Shown here in pieces: positions 24,704-31,504 of a stretch of 64,000 nucleotides of DNA. Made by a program: the position numbers and the translations under genes. This DNA comes from Beggiatoa leptomitoformis (GTDB lineage: Bacteria > Pseudomonadota > Gammaproteobacteria > Beggiatoales > Beggiatoaceae): contig NZ_CP012373.2 of NCBI RefSeq assembly GCF_001305575.3, positions 2,738,261-2,802,260 of the forward strand, read 5' to 3'. Positions within the stretch are counted from its first letter, which is position 1. Each line of letters begins with the position of its first letter. Under the pieces are notes generated by a model, which was not told where the DNA came from, did not search any database, and worked only from the letters and a program-made list of their open reading frames with translations.

Positions 24704-26005
24704 TTAAATAGAATCTTTACGCTTTAACGTACCGCGATAACTCACCCGTGCTTTTTCGCTACACGTTGGGCAACGTACTTGATTGTGAGCCTTTACTAAA
24801 AACTCATCGTCACATTCGACACAATGATCTTTTTTCCCAACACGTCCCTTGCTGGCAATGCCACTCAGTTCTGAAGGTACAAACTCAACGCCTTCTACGA
24901 TGGTTCGTGTGTATTCTTTTACGCCCGCTTCTACGCCCGCGTAATCTTTTACGCTCGCTTCTACGCTCGCGTAATCTTTTACGCCCGCTTCTACGCGCGC
25001 TTCTGCATTTGCATTACTTTTTTTTTCATCAACGGGTAGAGACAACTCTACTTCGTCATTGTCTTCATGACGTGGCAATTGTTGATATTGAGGTTGTGTA
25101 TTGACCTGATAACCCGCGCGGGTGTTTTGATAGGTTGCAACTGACAACTTAGAACCCAATAGCAGAACGAATGCAGTTAAAACTTCATAAGCAACCGCAG
25201 AAAAAGCGAGAAAAAAAGATTGCATCAGTGAGGGATTGAAAGACATTAAGCGCGCTTGGGTGATGAATAAGGGGTGTACAGTCTCATTTGTGTTGCTGAT
25301 GACACTAGCAGACTGCATAGCACTTAAGGCTTGCTGTTTAGCGGTTAAAGCGGTTTGATATTGATTAAACTGAGTGACAACGGCATTATGCTTGTCCAAA
25401 TCAGCAAGCAAGGGCTGTATTTGAGCGCACGCTTCACTAGCCCGCGATTTAAATTGCACCCCTCTACTATCAGCTTTTGGCGTGCATACCCCATTGCTAT
25501 AAGTCATATAACCGCTATAACTACCCACAACAGCGTTAATGGCTTGTTCAATCTGTTCAATTTGAGCCTTAGACTCATTAACCAGACTTTCATCAATCGC
25601 AAGGGATTCAATGCGCTTACTCGCTTGTTCTAAATCGCTTTTGGCAACCTGAGAAGCTAGGCTATTTCTAGCAGTTTCCTGTTCGTAATGCGCTTGTGAA
25701 TTCGCCATAAAGCCTAAATGTGTTTGAGTGCCAATAGCAAAACACACTGTAAACCAAATAAGCCAAGCGACAATTGCAAGTGAGCCGTGACCTGCACGCC
25801 CTAAGTGATGACTCGCAACGGGTAAAACACCACTGAGTAGCGAAAAGAAAAAACCGAATAAGCCGTAAATAACTTTTTCTAAGAGTGTGACAGCAAAAGA
25901 TTGGTATAGGTAAACTGCGGTTAAAATACCCACTAATAACATGCAGATACCGATAACATTTAAAGCGGGTGCGATTGAAGATTGGGCGGGGTTGTGATTA
26001 TTCAT
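24704..26005 (-). CDS. Multi-pass membrane protein with decapeptide repeats and C-terminal zinc ribbon
   Basis: 433 residues from the ATG at 26005 (GGGGA 5 bases upstream). Three hydrophobic segments occupy residues 15-110 (VIGICMLLVGILTAVYLY, LLEKVIYGLFGFFFSLLSGV, LAIVAWLIWFTVCFAIG). A soluble, coiled-coil-like loop with two or more cysteines follows, then another membrane segment (FFLAFSAVAYEVLTAFVLLL). The cytoplasmic tail has three imperfect repeats of VEAGVKDYAS and ends with a zinc ribbon (HCVECDDEF ... RCPTCSEKA). No family recognised; it is the largest cargo gene of the element and might act in transfer, exclusion or host-membrane signalling. Confidence 0.7.
   Translation of the reverse strand: MNNHNPAQSSIAPALNVIGICMLLVGILTAVYLYQSFAVTLLEKVIYGLFGFFFSLLSGVLPVASHHLGRAGHGSLAIVAWLIWFTVCFAIGTQTHLGFMANSQAHYEQETARNSLASQVAKSDLEQASKRIESLAIDESLVNESKAQIEQIEQAINAVVGSYSGYMTYSNGVCTPKADSRGVQFKSRASEACAQIQPLLADLDKHNAVVTQFNQYQTALTAKQQALSAMQSASVISNTNETVHPLFITQARLMSFNPSLMQSFFLAFSAVAYEVLTAFVLLLGSKLSVATYQNTRAGYQVNTQPQYQQLPRHEDNDEVELSLPVDEKKSNANAEARVEAGVKDYASVEASVKDYAGVEAGVKEYTRTIVEGVEFVPSELSGIASKGRVGKKDHCVECDDEFLVKAHNQVRCPTCSEKARVSYRGTLKRKDSI
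24913..25008 (-). repeat. 30-bp coding repeat (about three units)
   Basis: Units close to TTTTACGCCCGCTTCTACGC plus ten more bases recur at 30-base spacing inside the membrane-protein gene, giving decapeptides of the type VEAGVKDYAS. The unit keeps the frame, so copy number can change without breaking the gene. Confidence 0.75.
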
Positions 26006-26153
26006 CGTGTTCCCCATTGAATGCTTGCACTGTATGGATTAACATTGATGTCGAAAACATGTTAAAAACCTCATTTATTGAGTTGCCCTAAGCAATGCGC
26101 TGTACATCGCTTAGGGTTATTTGCTTAAAAAGCGGGTTTAGTTTTTTGTAGCG

Positions 26154-26291
26154 TTATTTGGATTTCGCATTTTTTATTGCTTCGGTTAGTTCTAAACACT
26201 CTGCTACTACTTTTCTTCCTTTTTCTATTGCTGTTGTCGCTGATTTTAATTGTTCATTAAGACGTGCTATTTCCGCATTTTGGTTACTCAT
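26154..26291 (-). CDS. Small helical protein, 45 residues
   Basis: ATG at 26291 with AGGAG 7 bases upstream; frame MSNQNAEIARLNEQLKSATT continues as charged coiled coil to NAKSK. Its start overlaps the stop of the 37-residue gene upstream (ATGA), so it is translationally coupled. A structural or regulatory phage-like small protein; family unknown. Confidence 0.65.
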   Translation of the reverse strand: MSNQNAEIARLNEQLKSATTAIEKGRKVVAECLELTEAIKNAKSK

Positions 26292-26401
26292 GCTCTTCTC
26301 CTGTCTATGGGAATGATTCCCCGTTCACGTAAAAACTTCAGTCCTTTCTCTAACAGCCAACCGATAAAAACTATTCCCGCCATTAGCAAAAATATTTTCA
26401 T
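26288..26401 (-). CDS. Small single-pass membrane protein, 37 residues
   Basis: ATG at 26401 immediately follows the TAA of the gene upstream. Sequence begins MKIFLLMAGIVFIGWLLEKG, one membrane helix, then a basic tail ending PIDRRRA. The stop overlaps the next ATG. Its place in a tight operon and the clean architecture argue that it is real; function unknown. Confidence 0.6.
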   Translation of the reverse strand: MKIFLLMAGIVFIGWLLEKGLKFLRERGIIPIDRRRA

Positions 26402-26611
26402 TTAAAACGGTCTCCCTGCAATCGAGCGTTTATACAACATGGTCTTGCTCCAGTATTCATGCCGTCTTTTCAGATATATCCCTTTTAAATTTGCTGATAT
26501 ATCACTTGGATATCCGTGTACTTGTCTTGTGCTGGCTTTTTCTGCCACTCGGTAAAACCGCCACCATAACTTGTATTCTTCTTGCGTTAATGCCTTGAAT
26601 TGCTTTTTCAT
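26402..26611 (-). CDS. Small basic element protein
   Basis: 69 residues, rich in Lys, Arg, Trp and Tyr (ALTQEEYKLWWRFYRVAEKA), without a hydrophobic segment. The start overlaps the previous stop by ATGA. Probably nucleic-acid binding from its charge, but no family is evident. Confidence 0.6.
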   Translation of the reverse strand: MKKQFKALTQEEYKLWWRFYRVAEKASTRQVHGYPSDISANLKGIYLKRRHEYWSKTMLYKRSIAGRPF

Positions 26612-27582
26612 GGTTGCATTCCCATACTCTTCATTTTCTCTATTTGCATTTGCCTTAATTCCTCTCTGATTCGATTCGTATTTTTCTCTTGCTCCTCTGC
26701 GGAAATCGTGGGCTTTATACCCTTCATTCGCTTGTTCATTTCCTTTAATTCCTCTCTGGCTTTAATCCCTTCTGCTTTCTTTTTCGCTTGCTCCTCTGCG
26801 GAAATCTCGGGCTGTTGTGTGGCTTCCCATTTTTCCCGTTCTGCTCTTTTGCGTCGCTTCTCTGCCAATTGATTTGTTGCAATGAAATTCCCATTCTTTG
26901 CCCGTTGTGCCAAACTTATTAAAAATCCACTGGGGTTTTTGATTGTTCCTTTTGATAGGTTTTCATTGAGTTCATCTAAAACCGCTTGGGGGTTTGGCAC
27001 ACCTTGCAAGACTTTGCAGGCTTCCTGTTGCATCTGTTCGGTGTAGTCTTTTAAGGCATAGTCAAAAATTAATTTTTCGGGTTCTTCAATTGTTTCAGGT
27101 TCTTCTGTCATTAACGGTCGGGGTTTTTCAATCGCTTCAATTTCTTCTGTTTCAATAATTTCTGATGATTCATAATCAGGGTTAAGGCTTGGGTGTTCGT
27201 ATAGGGTGTATTGGTTGCCTATGAATTGGCCTTTTTCGTTGCGTAAACTTTCAACTTGCATATATCCAAATGAAATCAATTCTTTAATTATTTTCCGTAT
27301 CTTATATTCACCTTCTTGATAGTTATTGACTAAGTACGCAACGTTGATGTCCCAGTCGTTGCGCTTTTCAAGTAACCGACACGCTAGCCCTGTCGCAGCC
27401 ATTGATAGCCTTAAATCGTTTAGGATTCTGTTATCTACACGTGTGTAGTTTTTTTCTTTTGCTACTCGAATTATTCCGAGTCTCTTTTCTTTAGTCGTTT
27501 TCATGATTGTTCGTGGTTCTGTTTTCGTTGTATCTTTTGACGCTAAGCGGATTATTCCTTGCATCTCGTTAGTCGTTTTCAT
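26608..27582 (-). CDS. Winged-helix protein, probable element replication or control protein
   Basis: 324 residues. The region YTRVDNRILNDLRLSMAATG, followed by NVAYLVNNYQEGEYKIRKII and KELISFGYMQ, is a winged-helix layout common in phage/plasmid replication proteins. The middle is acidic; the C-terminal 90 residues are a charged helix with two similar stretches (ISAEEQAKKKAEG, ISAEEQEKNTN). The first 40 residues contain an internal duplication (MKTTNEMQGIIRLA, MKTTKEKRLGIIRVA), so the true start may be at 27582 or 27504. It overlaps the small HTH gene by 14 bases. Confidence 0.65.
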   Translation of the reverse strand: MKTTNEMQGIIRLASKDTTKTEPRTIMKTTKEKRLGIIRVAKEKNYTRVDNRILNDLRLSMAATGLACRLLEKRNDWDINVAYLVNNYQEGEYKIRKIIKELISFGYMQVESLRNEKGQFIGNQYTLYEHPSLNPDYESSEIIETEEIEAIEKPRPLMTEEPETIEEPEKLIFDYALKDYTEQMQQEACKVLQGVPNPQAVLDELNENLSKGTIKNPSGFLISLAQRAKNGNFIATNQLAEKRRKRAEREKWEATQQPEISAEEQAKKKAEGIKAREELKEMNKRMKGIKPTISAEEQEKNTNRIREELRQMQIEKMKSMGMQP

Positions 27583-27790
27583 GATCTTTTCTTATGCTAA
27601 ATCCGAAGTCGGCTTTAAAGGCTTCATCTATTTGTGCATAACTAATACTTCTCGGCTTTATCTCCTTATCTGCATACCGTGCAATAAAATTTCTTACATT
27701 ACTTTCGTTAAAGCCTTTTACTCTTGCCCAAGAGCCTTGAGTCATGCCTTTATTCTTAATTGCGCTGTTTATTTCTTCTTTGCTTGCCAT
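27569..27790 (-). CDS. Small HTH protein, Cro-like candidate
   Basis: 73 residues: EEINSAIKNKGMTQGSWARV then KGFNESNVRNFIARY resembles an HTH of phage regulators, with the second helix after the GMTQ turn. First gene of the minus operon, divergent from the CI-like gene across a palindrome-rich control region, which is the position of Cro in temperate elements. No clear ribosome site precedes the ATG. The role is inferred. Confidence 0.65.
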   Translation of the reverse strand: MASKEEINSAIKNKGMTQGSWARVKGFNESNVRNFIARYADKEIKPRSISYAQIDEAFKADFGFSIRKDHEND

Positions 27791-27802
27791 ATCATTTATA
27801 AT

Positions 27803-27871
27803 TGAGATAGAAACAATCTCATTTTTGGTTAAGTTAATCTCATTTGCGCTTATGATAAGCTCAAATGAGAT
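27803..27871. promoter_or_regulatory. Divergent operator region with 35-bp palindrome
   Basis: ATCTCATTTGCGCTTA at 27837-27852 and TAAGCTCAAATGAGAT at 27856-27871 pair at 15 of 16 positions around TGA. A second site, TGAGAT at 27803-27808 with ATCTCA at 27816-27821, uses the same half-site. ATCTCAT occurs four times in all orientations between the two regulator genes. Best read as the lysis/lysogeny-type operator of the element. Confidence 0.8.
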
Positions 27872-27882
27872 AGGAATGCAAT

Positions 27883-28281
27883 ATGTCTATTTCAGCTAAA
27901 GATGTTTTGGATAGATTGGCAAAATTAGCTAATTCTAAAACTGATAAGGAATTGGCTGATTATGTTGGTATTTCTTCCAGCAATATTAGTACATGGAGAA
28001 GTCGAGACACTATTCCATATGATGCCTGTTTGAAAATCTCAGAACGTGATGGAATTTCTATTGATTGGCTTTTAACAGGTAAAGGCAGTATTTACAAAGT
28101 TGATTACTCTATTGATTCAGTTAAGGAAGAACAAACTGTTTTAGAGCTTTATCGTGCGTTATCAATGGAACGTCGACATGAGATTTTGTCGATTCTTCGT
28201 GAAAAGAAAAGCATGGAGGAGTTACTGCGGAGAATGGTAGAACTAGAAAGGCTAGTAGAACATGACAGGAAAACGGCTTAA
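27883..28281 (+). CDS. CI-like repressor, HTH of the bacteriophage CI type
   Basis: 132 residues. Residues 1-70 (ELADYVGISSSNISTWRSRD, then TIPYDACLKISERDGISIDW and LLTGKG) match the phage CI/HTH_26-type domain, where the SIDWLLTGKG end is characteristic. There is no peptidase tail, only a helical dimerisation-like end (LYRALSMERRHEILSILREK), so RecA-dependent cleavage is unlikely. AGGAA lies 8 bases before the ATG. It likely binds the palindromes directly upstream. Confidence 0.85.
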   Translation: MSISAKDVLDRLAKLANSKTDKELADYVGISSSNISTWRSRDTIPYDACLKISERDGISIDWLLTGKGSIYKVDYSIDSVKEEQTVLELYRALSMERRHEILSILREKKSMEELLRRMVELERLVEHDRKTA

Positions 28282-28815
28282 AAAAATTTTGCCTCTCCAT
28301 ATGGTGAAAAATCCATGCTGGTTTTATCAAGATGTAGCTTTTCCGAATGCGGCTAAACACAGACTACTAATAACTAATATAACTAAATACTATCTTTTGA
28401 CTTATTACTGAAAAACACACACACAACAAAACCGTGTGTGATTTTCGCTATATGGTTCTTTGTTCACTGTTGGGATATACAAAAAGGAGTGCTACGCACA
28501 ACCTGCTTGAAAGACTGAATAACCTAAAAGGAATGCTACGCATAGCCTCTTAAAGTCAAAACAAGTTTGGTAGGGAAAAGACAAAACCCGTCCGCTGTTC
28601 CCAATGGAGAACGTTACAGAGAACCGCGATTAAAAGAAAAACCCGATTTTTAGGGTAAAACCTTTTTAGGACAACAATCCGTTATTTCTAATAGGTTACA
28701 GCTTGAATTAACGTTAAATTCATGTAATCATTATTAACCTGTTCAAACCTATCAAAGTTAAAAGAAAAATCATTTCAAGGCTTGTGCAGGGGTTCAATTT
28801 GAGGTAACGGGAATA
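28282..28815. other. Non-coding stretch of the element with a direct repeat
   Basis: About 530 bases without a convincing gene. It contains two copies of AAAAGGAGTGCTACGCACAA-like sequence (28482-28503 and 28526-28547, 44 bases apart) and GC-richer patches near 28590. This may be a replication or regulatory region of the element, but nothing proves it. Confidence 0.5.
28482..28547. repeat. Direct repeat, two copies 44 bp apart
   Basis: AAAAGGAGTGCTACGCACAA and AAAAGGAATGCTACGCATAG are followed by CCT in both cases; 18 of 22 positions agree. The spacing of four helical turns would suit protein binding (iteron-like). Confidence 0.5.
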
Positions 28816-29487
28816 TTGGGGAATGTTTTAAAATTGCCACGGGGAAAACTGTTGAAAACATTCGCTATTATTTTTATGGCAATAGCTTTGATGGGAGCTT
28901 TAGTTATTGATAAGGGGTTAAAAGAAGCTCTCGACACTCGCCAACAACAAATAGATAAACAGAGATTACAAATAGCTGTTTTAACAAAAGAAAGAGATAG
29001 TTTATTGAGTACTCATGAGAAAGTTAAGACGCAGGTTGAGCGAGTAGAAGCAATGTTGCAACCCACCTTTAACGAGTTAGGACAATTAAGAGCCGTTGTC
29101 AGTGAACAGAAAGCAATGCTTAAAGAACAAGAGGGTTCAATTGTTCAGTTGAGAAAAAGCAATGTGAATGAAGTCGCTACTAAAAGACAGGAAAGCTCAG
29201 TTAAACAAGAGAATCCAGTTAAGCAGGAAAGTTCTGTTAAAATGAAACCTAATACTATCTATGTAGAAACAGAGAACGGAAAAGAAGAATTAGAAAGCTC
29301 AATTAGTATTGAAGGCTCAAATAGTTACTATGATTTAGCAAATAAGATTCCGTTTATTGGCAGATTACCGCAAGGAAATCCTTATTTATTTCAATGTGAA
29401 AAAGACAAGATTGTTTATTTTTTCTCTAATAGTGCTTGTCCGAGGGGATATCTTACCAAGTTATACAGGCATAAGATTGATAAGTAA
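28816..29487 (+). CDS. Membrane-anchored coiled-coil protein of the element
   Basis: 223 residues from a TTG at 28816 (weak GGGA site upstream); the next ATG at 28876 would cut the membrane segment, so TTG is preferred. A basic N-terminus is followed by LKTFAIIFMAIALMGALVI, a long coiled coil (residues 35-110), a short Lys/Gln repeat (ESSVKQENPVKQESSVK) and a C-terminal domain with two cysteines (LFQCEKDKIVYFF, SNSACPRGY). Function unknown; perhaps an envelope protein of the element. Confidence 0.6.
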   Translation: MGNVLKLPRGKLLKTFAIIFMAIALMGALVIDKGLKEALDTRQQQIDKQRLQIAVLTKERDSLLSTHEKVKTQVERVEAMLQPTFNELGQLRAVVSEQKAMLKEQEGSIVQLRKSNVNEVATKRQESSVKQENPVKQESSVKMKPNTIYVETENGKEELESSISIEGSNSYYDLANKIPFIGRLPQGNPYLFQCEKDKIVYFFSNSACPRGYLTKLYRHKIDK

Positions 29488-29524
29488 GTATTGACTCCAA
29501 TTGGAGACAAGAGAAGCTGAAAAA

Positions 29525-29569
29525 AGCCCCGCCCGCAATCGAGCGCGGTGCGCTGATGCGGGCGGGGCT
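29525..29569 (-). terminator. GC-rich hairpin, terminator-like on the minus strand
   Basis: AGCCCCGCCCGCA (29525-29537) pairs exactly with TGCGGGCGGGGCT (29557-29569); on the minus strand it is followed by TTTTT. The loop holds a further GCGC pairing. It is strikingly GC-rich for this region. It could end minus-strand transcripts or be a single-strand origin of the Rep system. Confidence 0.6.
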
Positions 29570-29906
29570 GACTGAGGCGAAACTGTTCAGCAGGTTTGCA
29601 GAAAAGATTACAAGGGGTGGGTCATCTTTTCAGGTTAGCCAAACCGTGCTAGGCTGTCAGGCTGTAAGCCTTGATACTATAACGAAATTACCTGTAAGTT
29701 TGATTTATAAGGAAAAACCGCTTTTTTTACTTTCTCCCGCCGCTCCTTTAGCCATTCTTAACCGTTTTTTTATTTATCAAGCAGTTAAAAATTCTGTGTC
29801 ATTTGGACGTTTTTAAATCCCCCTTTATTACTTATTTTTAATCTTTTTTCTGAAAAAAAACGCGCTTTTGAACCAATTTAATATAAGCAGTTGAATAGCA
29901 ATAAAA
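29570..29906. other. Non-coding stretch of the element
   Basis: AT-rich sequence between two hairpins. An open frame of 86 codons on the plus strand starts inside the GC hairpin and has no ribosome site or protein-like composition. Nothing else is seen. Confidence 0.5.
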
Positions 29907-29942
29907 AAGCGCATTTAACTTGTGGGGTTAAATACGCTCTTT
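29907..29942 (-). terminator. Terminator of the small HTH gene
   Basis: On the minus strand GAGCGTATTTAAC pairs with GTTAAATGCGCTT around CCCACAA and is followed by TTTTATT, five bases after the stop of the HTH gene at 29947. The A-run on the other side allows action in both directions. Confidence 0.8.
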
Positions 29943-29946
29943 ATTA

Positions 29947-30129
29947 TTACTGGTTCATCAAGGATATTAGTTTTTGCCCTACGTCCCAACGGGGCATTGT
30001 TCCGTCATTACAAATTCGGTTAATCCCTGCCCGACTCATTCCGACTAACCGCCCTATCTTTTCGTAGCTTAATTTCTTTTGTTGCTGAATTTCTAAGATA
30101 ATTTCTTTAAAGTTCACGTCATCACCCAT
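29947..30129 (-). CDS. Small HTH regulator (XRE-like), probable copy control
   Basis: 60 residues: QQQKKLSYEKIGRLVGMSRA then GINRICNDGTMPRWDVGQKL is a minimal Cro/XRE helix-turn-helix. It is divergent from the rep gene, and two direct repeats (30155-30191) lie between them, so it probably represses rep and itself. A terminator follows directly. Confidence 0.75.
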   Translation of the reverse strand: MGDDVNFKEIILEIQQQKKLSYEKIGRLVGMSRAGINRICNDGTMPRWDVGQKLISLMNQ

Positions 30130-30154
30130 TTTAAAAAACCTCTTACAACAAAAA

Positions 30155-30191
30155 TATCTACTTTTTGAGGCTCATTTATCTACTTTTTGAG
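30155..30191. promoter_or_regulatory. Tandem 15-bp operator repeats upstream of rep
   Basis: TATCTACTTTTTGAG occurs at 30155-30169 and again exactly at 30177-30191, a 22-base period or about two helical turns, in the space between the HTH gene and rep. Likely binding sites for the HTH protein. Confidence 0.7.
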
Positions 30192-30239
30192 TCTCTAACC
30201 TCTAGTTTTATAACCATTATTTTGGTTATCATCAGTTGC

Positions 30240-30878
30240 ATGGATACTAACATGCTTACCCTTAACGATTATCAACGTCGCTTTCAGCAATTCGCCTTGC
30301 AGTCAGCGGTGCGTCGTTTATTACCAGACACTAGGGTTTCAAGCTGTTTGCGTCGTCTCTCACAATATCCTAACAAAAAAACCCCGTTGTATTTATCTTT
30401 TGTGAAAGTAAAACAGTCTGTTCAGCATAAAAAGACGTTTTTCACGGGGCTTGATGTCTGCGGTTCGGTGTGGGTCTGTCCTGTGTGTTCTGCCAAGATT
30501 TCAGAACGACGAAAAGCAGAACTTGAACACCTGTTAGTAACACATCGCGCTCAAGGGGGGGAGTTGGTCATGATTACGCGCACCGTTCCCCACGAATTTG
30601 CACATGATTTAAAAACTTTTCTCACTTCATTTTTAAAAGCAGAAAAAATATTAAAAGAAACGACAGCCTACAGACAATTAATTGCAAAAGTCGGCGTTAA
30701 AGGCACGGTAAAAGTGTTAGAAGTGACATACGGACAAAACGGCTGGCACGTCCACACACACGAATTATTTTTTATCGAAAAAGGCTATTCCCGTCTGTAC
30801 GGCGATTTATCAGGGCTTGGCTATGATGAAGAAGAGCGACGTTATCACGTTCCCGCACGCGCGGTTTATTTTCTATAG
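30240..30878 (+). CDS. Rolling-circle replication initiator (Rep_1-like), C-terminally truncated
   Basis: 212 residues from an ATG at 30240. It shows the plasmid Rep layout: CVWVCPVCSAKISERRKAEL-type zinc region (here DVCGSVWVCPVCSAKISERR), MITRTVPHE, then the HUH motif in GWHVHTHELFF. Family members continue well beyond this with a catalytic Tyr region; here the frame ends at PARAVYFL and a stop, so the nicking Tyr motif is missing or not visible. The protein is therefore probably inactive, and the break marks the eroded right end of the element. Confidence 0.75.
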   Translation: MDTNMLTLNDYQRRFQQFALQSAVRRLLPDTRVSSCLRRLSQYPNKKTPLYLSFVKVKQSVQHKKTFFTGLDVCGSVWVCPVCSAKISERRKAELEHLLVTHRAQGGELVMITRTVPHEFAHDLKTFLTSFLKAEKILKETTAYRQLIAKVGVKGTVKVLEVTYGQNGWHVHTHELFFIEKGYSRLYGDLSGLGYDEEERRYHVPARAVYFL

Positions 30879-31017
30879 TAACCGTACTATATCCCTTTTA
30901 GAATATTGTAAATAAGCTTTTTACCCCATATTATGTCAACAGACAGATTAAGTTGTGCTAACTAAACAAGGGTAAATTATTTTTTAATGTGGGCTTTATA
31001 CCAGAAAGGAGAAAATG

Positions 31018-31437
31018 ATGTCTTTTTTTGATAGTTTGAAAGATACGTTTAGAAACGTGGCAGATGTAGTGCAAGATAAATTAACGCAAAAACAAGTTGA
31101 TGCGTTTATAAAAGGCGGGATTGGTGCGGCATTAGCGGGCGATGGAGAATTGAGTTCTGCGGAAATTGCCGAAATAGCGAAAACCATCAGCACAACCTTA
31201 ACCAATGTGTCGGTTAAAGAAGCCTTAGATAAAATCAACGCTTTTCTTCCTGAGTTAAAGGGTTATGATACGAACCTGAGAATTTTACTCATTGGTGATG
31301 AAGTGGGTAGAGAGATTAAAAACGAGAATGTAAGATCGGCATTAAAGAAAATGTGTACTCGCATTGTTCAAAGTGATGGAATAGTTTCTGACGCTGAAGG
31401 TGAGTATATTAAGTTGTTGTTGGATGCGATGAAGTAG
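31018..31437 (+). CDS. TerB-like tellurite-resistance family protein
   Basis: 139 residues from the second of two adjacent ATGs (31018), with AGGAG 6 bases upstream. The repeated pattern GDGELSSAEIAEIAKTI and SDGIVSDAEGEYIKLLLDAM, acidic D-G-x-x-S-x-A-E motifs in a helical protein, matches the TerB/DjlA-like metal-binding fold. No other ter genes are here, so a role in tellurite resistance is not implied. A hairpin terminator follows. Confidence 0.65.
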   Translation: MSFFDSLKDTFRNVADVVQDKLTQKQVDAFIKGGIGAALAGDGELSSAEIAEIAKTISTTLTNVSVKEALDKINAFLPELKGYDTNLRILLIGDEVGREIKNENVRSALKKMCTRIVQSDGIVSDAEGEYIKLLLDAMK

Positions 31438-31447
31438 GTCTCAATAA

Positions 31448-31475
31448 CCTGATAGCTCGTCTATCAGGCTTTCTT
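31448..31475 (+). terminator. Rho-independent terminator
   Basis: CCTGATAG and CTATCAGG pair around CTCGT and are followed by CTTTCTTTTT, ten bases after the TerB-like gene. Confidence 0.85.
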
Positions 31476-31504
31476 TTTCCACTGCTTAATGGTTTCCTAT
31501 CTCT

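Larger units (their letters stand above)
22532..30890. mobile_element. tRNA-His-linked integrative element, right end eroded
   Basis: From the tRNA 3' end rightward lie an integrase, a run of overlapping phage/plasmid-like genes on the minus strand, a divergent control region with a CI-like repressor, a second small HTH regulator and a HUH Rep replication gene on the plus strand that is cut short at 30878. The layout resembles an integrative plasmid or small temperate element. I found no second copy of the tRNA-His end up to lptE, and Rep lacks its C-terminus, so the right boundary has been lost and is only approximate. Confidence 0.75.

Noticed and set aside
24748-25104. Plus-strand frame with Leu-Arg repeats (LLRPLLRPRNLLRSLLRSRN)
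   Set aside because: The repeats are the complement of the decapeptide repeats of the membrane-protein gene; shadow.
29556-29816. Plus-strand frame of 86 codons
   Set aside because: Starts inside the GC hairpin, has no ribosome site and no family-like pattern.
31018-31437. TerB-like gene as evidence of a tellurite-resistance operon or defence island
   Set aside because: No other ter genes lie nearby; the domain alone does not support this.
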